A DNA stretch of 18,526 bases. It comes from CAZVKN01 sp964627035. GTDB taxonomy: Bacteria; Electryoneota; AABM5-125-24; Hatepunaeales; Hatepunaeaceae. Shown piece after piece: positions 7,187 through 14,225 of the stretch. The stretch lies in contig CAZVKN010000049.1 in NCBI GenBank assembly GCA_964627035.1, forward strand, positions 1 to 18,526. Direction: 5' to 3'. The notes under the pieces are model-generated. The model had not been told where the DNA came from. It saw nothing but the letters and a program-made list of their open reading frames with translations, and ran no database searches. The number at the start of each line of letters is the position of its first letter. Position 1 is the first letter of the stretch. Both the position numbers and the translations under genes were made by a program.

Positions 7187-10100
7187 CTATCCACCCGTTC
7201 CAGCATCCGGAGTTTCCGGTTGAGGAGTCGGTTCAGGTGGTGGTGGAGGTGCTTTTGTGGTGAAGCTCCAAGGATTGGAATCGCTTCCTGATCCGTAAGT
7301 CGCTCCTCCTTTACCATCCTCAGCAACAACCTTCCAGTAGTATGTCGCTCCCGGCCGGATCGTGCCTCCGGGTGGTGTGAAAGATGTCCTCGAATCTGTT
7401 GTAAACTCCTGACTGCCGACACTGAATCCTGCGTCCTGAGCGATTGTGAGCTTGTAGCTGACCTTTCCACCCGGATCAATATCCGATGACGGATTCCAAC
7501 TGAAGATCACCGTCACATCCAGATCACTGCCACCGCTTGCCGGTGATGTCAGCTCAAACTCTGTCGGTGGATCGTTCTGCGAATTATAAACGAAGCTGTT
7601 GATGTTCGACCAGCCACTTTCGAGTCCTTCGTCATCCACTGCCTTGACGCGCCAGTACCAACTGCTGTTGTCTGTTAGATCGGCAACCTGAATAGAATTC
7701 GTACCCGCTGCTGCCGTCTGCGAAACGGTTGTTCCGGTGAAGTTGCTGTTTTGCGACAGCTCGACGCTGTATGACAAATTATCCGCGTTGTCATTCAAAT
7801 CAGGATCGGTTCCTGCATTCCACGACAGCGTCACAGAAGCAACTTCCTTGTCGCTCACCGGGCTGAATCCGCCATCAATCCTATCCGGTGGATCGTTCTT
7901 TGAGTTGTAATGGAAACTCATGACAGTTGAGGCTGCACCTTCCGTTCCGTCATCATCAACCGCTCGTACCCGCCAGAACCATATTGTGTTGTCGGTCAAA
8001 CCTACATGAGTGGTTTTGTTGATGTTCGGATTGGTCGAAGTTTCCAGCACTCCTGAACCAAACTGTTCATCAGTTGAAAACTCAACGAAGTAGAACAGGC
8101 TTTTCTGATCATCAAAGATGTCCTGATCGTCCGCCATACCCCAGGATACATGCGGAGCGGTTACCTCAACACCATTCTCAGGTGTCAATGGATCTGTAAC
8201 AGCCGTTGGTGGATCGTTTCTGATATTATAGACGAGTGAATGAATGTCAGATACAGCACCTTCGAGATTGTCATCATCAACCGCCCTGACCCGCCAGTAC
8301 CAGTAGTTGTCATCCGTCAACCCCTGAGGCTGAATCGAGGTCGCTCCGGGCGTTGAATTCAGAGTCATTATATCAGTAAACTGTTTGTCCATAGAAAGCT
8401 CAACCTTATAGGTCAACTTTTCCGGTGGGTCACTGATGTCAGAGTCAGACGATGCTCCCCAAACTAAAGTGACCGCTGAAACCTGATCACCCTCGAAGGG
8501 TTCATAGTTGTCACCGACCGCTGAAGGTGCGTTATTGATCGAATTATAGAAGAATGAAGTTGATTCGCTCCACACCGATTCAATCGTATGGTTGTCTCTC
8601 GCTTTTACACGCCAATGATAGACCGTGTTATCCTGCAATTTACTGGCTCCGGTGAATGATGCAATTGCAGCCTGAGTCCGGTTTAGGTTATCACTACTAA
8701 GATTCAGCTTTCCGAATAGTGGATCGGTCGAGACCTGAATGTCGTACACAACCTGATCCTGTGGATTCGGATCTGTGGATGCTGCCCACGCAAGGTTTCC
8801 GATTGGAAGCAGTTCTATCCCTCCCACCGGAGTCGTCAACTGAGGCACGGAGGGGCGTGTATCGAGAGTCACTGATACAATGTCCGATGCTGTCTTGAGT
8901 CCGGTATTGTCCGTGGTAACAACACGCCAGTAGTAGGTGGTGTTCTTCAACGGTCCTTCAACTGTGTAGAACGCATCTGCGAGACCTTCAAACGCAACCG
9001 CACCTGAGAGATCAGCGGAAGTCCCATACTCAAATTTATAAGTGACAGACGACGCCCAATCAATGTCGGTTGAGACTTCCCATTTGAATGTTATCGGTCC
9101 GAGGATATTGAGAGTTGAAGCATCCTCAGGATATTGTGGTGTCGGAATTGACGGAGCGTCCTCTTTAACATTGATCAGTATTGCCTGAGTGGCTGACCAG
9201 GGGGAGACTGCACCCTCATCATCGCGAGACCTGACTTGCCACGACCATACATCGTTGTCAGCAAGTGATTCGGGAGCGGTTAAGCTCACCTGCCCGGCTG
9301 TGGTAGCAAATTGATGAGCGACACTGTTGTCAAACTCTCCGTCTGTGTCGAACCGCAGATCATAGACTAATGAACCAACAGGGTCAGACAGGTCACCGTC
9401 ATCCGACTGCTGCCAGCTAAATTCAGGTGTTACAGTAGTTATTACAATGCTGTCGGTCGGCGCATAAGGTGCCACCGGTACAGTCGGATTGTCGTTAATG
9501 CGGTTAAATCTGAACTTCACCGGGTCAGCGATTCCACCTTTGTAACCGTGATTGTCAGTGGCATGAACTCGGAACCAGTAATCCTTGTCGTCTTCCAGTT
9601 TCTCTTGATTCGGCAGCTCTGCGATGATCTGCGACATATTGTCACCGCTGTGCAGGTAGTCATCCTTAGTAACAAGAACCTCTTCAAATCCTTCAGTAGC
9701 TGCAAGTTCGAGTGTGTAAGTTATTTGATCTGTTGGATTTGGATCAGATGCACCAATAAACAACAATTCCTCTCCAACTAAAATCTCTTCCGGCAATTCA
9801 GCAACTTGAGGTATTGTGGGAGTGGTGTTGGTGCTGAATTCAAATCCGTCATTGCAGACGGTCTCAAGTCCGATGTTGTCAATCGCGGTGACCTGCCAGC
9901 TATAGGACGCCTCGTTGACCAGTCCACCTTTGTAATGATAACGGTCTTCAGTGACTGTTGTTGTAAACGACTGTCCTTTACCATCAGTTGGGATGATTTC
10001 AAGCTTGTACTCAATTGATGACTCCCAGTCGGGGTCACTGCTAAGATCCCATACGAACATCAACGAATCGAGTTCCGGAATTGAGGCTGAGGTTGCCGGT

Positions 10101-13100
10101 TCCTGCAGTGTAAACGCTGCCGGAGCGTCCTCTTCCACGTTAACTAGCACAGACTTGACCTCGCTCCACGCACCGACCGATTTTTCATCATCACGTGCAC
10201 GGATGCGGTAATGCCACAATCTGTTATCGGTCAGGGTTATAGTTTTTGCCGTATCTCCAGCGGAGGTTTCATACTTGCCGACTTCACCACTGTCAAAGTC
10301 ACCGACGACGCACTCAATTTCGTAAATCAGTGTTGATGATGGGTCGGACAGATCGGGGTCTTCTACAGCAGTCCAATTGAAGACAATATCATTAGTTCCC
10401 ATTACCGTATCGGGAGGTACAGAGATACTAACGACCTGATCCGGAGGATCGTTCTTCAAGTTGCAGAAGAATTTACCGTTCTGACTGTACGCACTATATG
10501 CATTGTGATTGTCCCAAGCCCGAACTCGCCAGATATATTCAGTGTTGTCTTTGAGATTATCTGAATTGTTCAATCCCTGAAGTTTGATTGTGTTTGCCAC
10601 CCAGTCCGGCTTTGTAGCGACAACCTGATTTGTATCGAAACTGCCGTCATCCATGATTTCAAACAGTTCAATCTGATAGCGTACAAAGTCGTCCGGGTTC
10701 GGATCAGGAGATTCTTCCCACTGAAGTTCTTCATCAATCTTAAGCTCTTCACCTGCTAAAGGATATGTAGCAACCGGAACTATCGGCGTGGTGTTGACAT
10801 AGAAACTGAAGGTCTCGGTGGCAAGCTGCTGCAAGCCTGTATTGTCTGTAGCGGCTACACGCCAAAAGTATTGCGATTCATTCTCAAGTGAGTCAGGCAG
10901 AACCAACTCCACATCTGCGCCCATCTCATAGCTGATCACGTCCGTGAATTGATCTGAATGTGACAGCTCAAGCAGATATGTGATAGACGATTTCGGATCG
11001 GGATCGCTGGATAGCTGCCACTTTACAAGTGGATGCAACTCGTATATTGTGTCACTGTTCGTCGGTTCAAGCAATTCATACGGAGCGGGACCCTCTTCAA
11101 GCGAGTTGACATGGAACAGTTGATTGCTGCACCACGGACCTTCCTCAAATGGATCAAACGCCCGAACGCGATACCTGTAGCTGCTGTTCTCTATCAATTC
11201 CTCAGGAGGCGTCCATGTCACATCATCTGTTTCTGTCAGGAACGTATCAGATTTGAACACAGGTTCTTCACTGTCTGATCCTTCTAAATACAGTTCATAG
11301 TAATATCTTAACGTATCATTCTCTCTGTCTGCTGAAATCGCAGATTGCAGCATCGGAGATCGTGTGTCAATTATTTGATCGTCGGTCGGATAGTTTGTTA
11401 CCGGTGCTGTCGGCAGACTGTTCATCCTGAACGGCAGTTGCAGGACATCGCTCCAGAATTCACCACTCCAAACCGATAGCTGTATCAGATAGCTCTCACC
11501 GTCCTCAAGTGCAATTCCATCATAAATTCTTTGCTGAGTGTCCTTATCTATCTCACTGTTCCAAACAGATTGCAATACCGGATCAAAGTTTTTCGGAGGC
11601 AGTTCAGCAGGAAGCGGCATTTGATACAACTTCAGACGATAAGTTTCCTGAGGTCGTTCCAACACATCGAAGTGCCCCCATGTCAGCTTTAGCTGATGTG
11701 AAACGACATGCAACGTGTCGCGCTCACCGGTGATGAGAAACGGTTCTGCAGAAGGTTTGGGTGACATGGTTGCATACGAAACCATTGTATCCGGTGCGAA
11801 CGGGGCGAATATCTGCACTTCACCACCTTCATCATCACCGATCAGGTAATCACTCTGATCAGACAATGCTGCAACCCGACTGCGACCGATAAAGATGCCG
11901 CTGTTCTTCTCAGTTTCATACAAAGGAGCGACTATGCCGTCAGGATCTTGTGCAGATGTGATTTTAACCGGAATTATGTCACGAAAACCTGGGTTCACAT
12001 CCTTGGCTGCAAGGCGAATGCGTAAAGGAGCTCCCTGCGCAACCCCGTATGGGATTTCATCGTCAAAGTTGTCGTTGCGACAGAGGATGATCGAATCAAT
12101 CTCAATAGGATTGGTGATTAATTCCATGGGTGGTGCATAAAGAGGTGGATCGAATGTCACGAACGGCTCATAGCGATCCCGCATTTTGTCACGGATTACT
12201 GAGCGGAAGTCAAATCCTATCGGATAAGCCCACCAGTTATTGGAGGCATCAATGTCATTGGTTGCCTGCTGCAGGTAGATAGCGATTCCTGTCGAATCAA
12301 ACAGGTTGTTTTCGATCTTACCCACGATGGAACCGGTGAAGAACAGCATCTTTGATTTTGCCATCGAGCGGTTGCCGATGAAGGCATTGTTGCGGATCAT
12401 CAGATCAGAGATCACCGCACCGTACATCGCACCGCCGTGAGCGCCTGATTCATTTCCATAGATCGCATTGCCGACCAATTCCAAATCTGCGAGTGAGAGA
12501 TACAGTGCCCCACCGTTTTCCCTTGATGTGTTGTATGAAATGATATTGTTCCACAAGATCGGATACGCACCTATGCCGGCGTTCACAGCTCCGCCCCGGT
12601 CTGCCTTGTTGTGTGTGATCAGGCAGTTACGGATCATCGGACGGGCGCCGTCGCTGACTTGAATAGTACCCGATTCACCGCCGGAGTTGTGTATGGTTGA
12701 GTGGGCGATCAGTGGGTGTGCTGAAGACATCTGCAAAGTTGAGCCGAGTTCGACATACGGATCACCGCCGTACTCAATGACACAATACTCCAGGATCGAG
12801 CCGGATTCCCCGTAATTCCCGGAATCGTCATAAGCCTTAACAGCACGGTTTCCTCCCAAAAAGTAGATTCCTCCCCACGCGTTGGGTTGGTTGCCCTCGG
12901 TGGAAGTAAATCGTATTGAGTCTTCAACTGTTCCGCGGGCGACTATCTCACCGCGAACGAGGATGCCTGATTCAGGTTCAAACTGAACAGTGACTCCAGA
13001 ATCAATGGTAAGACGACTGTCGGGCATGATTTTGAACACGCCTGATACAGTAACAGGACTATCCTCTTTTGTCCAAGTTTCATTTTCAGCAATAGAACCG

Positions 13101-13180
13101 CTTTTTTCAATGGCAAAAGACGCAATGGGTAAGCATAAAGCGAATAAAATCAATATAAGCCGAGTCAGCGGGTGGCTCAT
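7187..13180 (-). CDS. Giant secreted beta-helix / Fn3-like repeat protein
   Basis: The 1997-residue protein begins with a signal peptide (hydrophobic LILILFALCLPIASFA, probable cleavage near residue 23). Residues ~24-350 form a right-handed beta-helix of the pectate-lyase-like type, with repeated P-I-x-N and GGA motifs such as ARPMIRNCLITHNKADRGGA. Residues ~350-590 hold two less regular beta domains. From ~590 to 1970 there are about 13 Fn3-like domains of ~105 residues, each with a W early, (S/E)DPD-type acidic turn, Y-x-(L/V)-E-L strand, and Y-W-R-V-x-A-x-D near the end. The last ~25 residues are Pro/Thr-rich and end in GG, with no sorting domain. It probably sits at or outside the cell surface in adhesion or glycan binding; no catalytic motif was found. 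The start is fixed by a strong GGAGAGG at 13186-13192. Confidence 0.85.
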   Translation of the reverse strand: MSHPLTRLILILFALCLPIASFAIEKSGSIAENETWTKEDSPVTVSGVFKIMPDSRLTIDSGVTVQFEPESGILVRGEIVARGTVEDSIRFTSTEGNQPNAWGGIYFLGGNRAVKAYDDSGNYGESGSILEYCVIEYGGDPYVELGSTLQMSSAHPLIAHSTIHNSGGESGTIQVSDGARPMIRNCLITHNKADRGGAVNAGIGAYPILWNNIISYNTSRENGGALYLSLADLELVGNAIYGNESGAHGGAMYGAVISDLMIRNNAFIGNRSMAKSKMLFFTGSIVGKIENNLFDSTGIAIYLQQATNDIDASNNWWAYPIGFDFRSVIRDKMRDRYEPFVTFDPPLYAPPMELITNPIEIDSIILCRNDNFDDEIPYGVAQGAPLRIRLAAKDVNPGFRDIIPVKITSAQDPDGIVAPLYETEKNSGIFIGRSRVAALSDQSDYLIGDDEGGEVQIFAPFAPDTMVSYATMSPKPSAEPFLITGERDTLHVVSHQLKLTWGHFDVLERPQETYRLKLYQMPLPAELPPKNFDPVLQSVWNSEIDKDTQQRIYDGIALEDGESYLIQLSVWSGEFWSDVLQLPFRMNSLPTAPVTNYPTDDQIIDTRSPMLQSAISADRENDTLRYYYELYLEGSDSEEPVFKSDTFLTETDDVTWTPPEELIENSSYRYRVRAFDPFEEGPWCSNQLFHVNSLEEGPAPYELLEPTNSDTIYELHPLVKWQLSSDPDPKSSITYLLELSHSDQFTDVISYEMGADVELVLPDSLENESQYFWRVAATDNTGLQQLATETFSFYVNTTPIVPVATYPLAGEELKIDEELQWEESPDPNPDDFVRYQIELFEIMDDGSFDTNQVVATKPDWVANTIKLQGLNNSDNLKDNTEYIWRVRAWDNHNAYSAYSQNGKFFCNLKNDPPDQVVSISVPPDTVMGTNDIVFNWTAVEDPDLSDPSSTLIYEIECVVGDFDSGEVGKYETSAGDTAKTITLTDNRLWHYRIRARDDEKSVGAWSEVKSVLVNVEEDAPAAFTLQEPATSASIPELDSLMFVWDLSSDPDWESSIEYKLEIIPTDGKGQSFTTTVTEDRYHYKGGLVNEASYSWQVTAIDNIGLETVCNDGFEFSTNTTPTIPQVAELPEEILVGEELLFIGASDPNPTDQITYTLELAATEGFEEVLVTKDDYLHSGDNMSQIIAELPNQEKLEDDKDYWFRVHATDNHGYKGGIADPVKFRFNRINDNPTVPVAPYAPTDSIVITTVTPEFSWQQSDDGDLSDPVGSLVYDLRFDTDGEFDNSVAHQFATTAGQVSLTAPESLADNDVWSWQVRSRDDEGAVSPWSATQAILINVKEDAPSIPTPQYPEDASTLNILGPITFKWEVSTDIDWASSVTYKFEYGTSADLSGAVAFEGLADAFYTVEGPLKNTTYYWRVVTTDNTGLKTASDIVSVTLDTRPSVPQLTTPVGGIELLPIGNLAWAASTDPNPQDQVVYDIQVSTDPLFGKLNLSSDNLNRTQAAIASFTGASKLQDNTVYHWRVKARDNHTIESVWSESTSFFYNSINNAPSAVGDNYEPFEGDQVSAVTLVWGASSDSDISDPPEKLTYKVELSMDKQFTDIMTLNSTPGATSIQPQGLTDDNYWYWRVRAVDDDNLEGAVSDIHSLVYNIRNDPPTAVTDPLTPENGVEVTAPHVSWGMADDQDIFDDQKSLFYFVEFSTDEQFGSGVLETSTNPNINKTTHVGLTDNTIWFWRVRAVDDDGTEGAASTVMSFHYNSKNDPPDRIDGGFSPVSDKEVASVTLSWNAGTDPDLNDNADNLSYSVELSQNSNFTGTTVSQTAAAGTNSIQVADLTDNSSWYWRVKAVDDEGLESGWSNINSFVYNSQNDPPTEFELTSPASGGSDLDVTVIFSWNPSSDIDPGGKVSYKLTIAQDAGFSVGSQEFTTDSRTSFTPPGGTIRPGATYYWKVVAEDGKGGATYGSGSDSNPWSFTTKAPPPPPEPTPQPETPDAGTGG
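8212..11088 (-). repeat. Three copies of a three-domain (A-B-C) Fn3-like block
   Basis: Within the 1997-residue protein, nine consecutive domains fall into three recurring types. Blocks lie at 11088-10125, 10124-9155 and 9154-8212, that is 964, 970 and 943 nt. Type A has (S)DxDxxSSxxY and ends (T/I)DNxGL. Type B has DPNPxDxxxY and ends (R/A)xDNH. Type C has an extra DLSDP-like or DISDPP-like insertion and in the first two blocks ends with RDDE and (N)VxEDAP. Two further C-like domains follow at about 8211-7891 and 7890-7572, then a final domain at about 7571-7260. Boundaries are placed on the inter-domain Pro and are good to a few residues. Confidence 0.75.
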
Positions 13181-13185
13181 TTTAT

Positions 13186-13192
13186 CCTCTCC
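13186..13192 (-). promoter_or_regulatory. Strong Shine-Dalgarno of the giant gene
   Basis: On the minus strand GGAGAGG lies 5 nt before the ATG at 13180. It decides that start. It contrasts with mobA, miaB and the methyltransferase, none of which has a comparable motif. Confidence 0.8.
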
Positions 13193-13233
13193 GGATTAAG
13201 TGCAGATTAGTGGAATTGACCTTTTCAATACAA

Positions 13234-13261
13234 CCTATAATATAGTAATATGAATTGTGAA
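13234..13261 (-). promoter_or_regulatory. Candidate promoter of the giant gene
   Basis: On the minus strand TTCACA (13261-13256, 5 of 6 to TTGACA) and TATAGG (13239-13234, 4 of 6) are separated by 16 nt. A start near 13227 would give an untranslated leader of about 47 nt that contains the ribosome binding site. The surrounding DNA is AT-rich. Consensus match only. Confidence 0.35.
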
Positions 13262-13355
13262 TGGAAACAAGTGACAGCGGATAGATGGCGGTAATCGAAA
13301 CGAGTTGGCAAGACAGAGTGTAGCGCGGCTTATTCAGAAATCGGGAAGAAAAATT

Positions 13356-13476
13356 CACAACAGATGAAACGGATTAAGCAGATTGTTTCCCCCACTGCGA
13401 AGTAGGGGGGGACTAAGGGGGGGTACGCTCCCTCTTTCTCCCTTAATAATCTGTTCAATCAGTTTAATCCGTTGTG
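13356..13476. repeat. REPIN-like cruciform element 3 with G-tracts
   Basis: Arms 13356-13384 and 13448-13476 are inverted copies matching at 24 of 29 positions. They enclose two hairpins. The first pairs CCCCCACT (13389-13396) with AGT-A-GGGGG (13401-13409), with one bulged A and a GCGA (GNRA) tetraloop. The second pairs TAAGGG (13414-13419) with CCCTTA (13440-13445). Two runs of seven G (13405-13411 and 13417-13423) are separated by ACTAA. The element lies 17 bp downstream of the stop of the sorting-domain remnant and has the same plan as the elements at 946-1074 and 7100-7166. Confidence 0.75.
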
Positions 13477-13493
13477 AAACCTTTCTCGCCTTC

Positions 13494-13703
13494 TCACTTC
13501 ACAAGCAACACTTTCTGCGACAGGCTCTGTTCCTCTGACTTCATCCTGATCAAATACAGCCCACTCGTCAAATCACTGCCATCCAATGTTGCACTCCACT
13601 CTCCTGCCGGACGGACTCCCGAAACCAGCCTCATTACCTGCCGACCGGAGATGTCGTACAGCTCGAGATCGAGATGTGTCTCGATTGGTAAATGGTAGCT
13701 AAC
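13494..13703 (-). pseudogene. 3' remnant of a secreted protein gene (sorting-like domain)
   Basis: Reading on the minus strand from 13703 gives 69 residues beginning VSYHLPIETHLDLELYDISG and ending LSQKVLLVK before a TGA at 13496-13494. This is a FlgD-like/type-A C-terminal sorting domain: the (I)SYxLP strand, LYDISGR turn, G(L)Y(L/I)-R strand and terminal K(V/I)LLVK are all in place. The part that should precede it (NPFN and everything upstream) is missing. Beyond 13703 the same frame stays open but turns into non-family sequence that is the antisense of the small SAP-like gene. There is no start codon suited to a secreted protein. So this is the 3' end of a gene whose 5' part was deleted or displaced. 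The intact gene at 14226-17687 ends in a homologous domain, which supports the identification. Confidence 0.8.
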
Positions 13704-13988
13704 AAACGCAAAAAAGCAGTCAAGGTCAACAAAACTGCATTACGGGTTAACTTTGACAATTTGACTTTGAAGCAGCTACAGAAACGGGCTCAAGCCAACC
13801 ATATTTCAATAGCTCGAACCAAAAAGGATCTTTTTAGATTGCTTAAGCCCTTAGAACCGGATATTGGTTTGGAATCGTTGGAAGGCGCACAGCTGAAAGA
13901 GTTAGCCCAAAAGCACAAGATCAGTTCATTTAGCTCTAAGGTAGAACTAATTGAACTTCTAAAACAAAAGATAAGTAACAATGGGTGA
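13692..13988 (+). CDS. Small basic protein with two SAP/Rho_N-like motifs
   Basis: The 98-residue protein has a basic N-terminus (NKRKKAVKVNK) and two helix-extension-helix motifs resembling SAP or Rho N-terminal domains. The first is LTLKQLQKRAQ...TKKDLFRLLK (~24-52) and the second LEGAQLKELAQ...SKVELIELLKQ (~63-91). Both show the pattern of a leading Leu helix, a turn, then a basic residue and L(I/F)xLL. Such motifs usually bind DNA or RNA, so a nucleic-acid-binding role is likely; no enzyme domain is present. The ATG directly follows an in-frame TAA and overlaps the sorting-domain remnant on the other strand by 12 bp, so its start was probably formed at that junction or lies slightly downstream. 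There is no clear Shine-Dalgarno. The next gene overlaps it by 8 bp, indicating an operon. Confidence 0.65.
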   Translation: MVANKRKKAVKVNKTALRVNFDNLTLKQLQKRAQANHISIARTKKDLFRLLKPLEPDIGLESLEGAQLKELAQKHKISSFSSKVELIELLKQKISNNG

Positions 13989-14190
13989 AATCTTAATAAA
14001 TCGAACCCAAATGCTTACAATTGCTCAGGATTACAAGATATTCGTTTCAAAATCAACGATTCATAGATGGGCTAATGAACCTGATTTTCCATATCCAATT
14101 GGCCAAAATGGACGATATCTTCTATATTCCCATGTCGATTTTATTACTTTCCTTCAAAGACGGTTAAAAAGGATTATAGAAGATCGTTAA
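13981..14190 (+). CDS. Small HTH protein, AlpA/excisionase-like
   Basis: The 69-residue protein has the layout of a helix_turn_helix_17 / AlpA-like or MerR-type winged-helix domain. VSKSTIHRWANEPDFPYPIGQNGRYLLYSHVDFITFL shows a recognition helix (STIHRWANE), a short wing with (F)PxP(I)..NGR, and a following helix after the (L)YxxxD(F)I turn. Proteins of this type are excisionases, prophage regulators or small transcription factors. The start overlaps the SAP-like gene by 8 bp, so the two are co-translated and may act together on DNA. It converges on the gene ending at 14226 with only 35 bp between them and no evident terminator. No integrase is in the window, so a function as recombination directionality factor is a guess. 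Confidence 0.65.
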   Translation: MGEILINRTQMLTIAQDYKIFVSKSTIHRWANEPDFPYPIGQNGRYLLYSHVDFITFLQRRLKRIIEDR

Positions 14191-14225
14191 CCAAATACTT
14201 ATATGGTGTGTTTCAGCAGACTTGA

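Larger units (their letters stand above)
13181..13493. other. Intergenic region upstream of the giant gene
   Basis: This 313-bp gap carries the ribosome binding site and candidate promoter of the giant gene near its left end and a cruciform repeat at 13356-13476. Between about 13262 and 13355 I see nothing recognisable. Confidence 0.6.

Noticed and set aside
13389..13445. CRISPR or tandem-repeat array suggested by repeated G-rich and C-rich runs.
   Set aside because: There are only two G7 runs and no regular spacer structure; the pattern is explained by two hairpins of one element.
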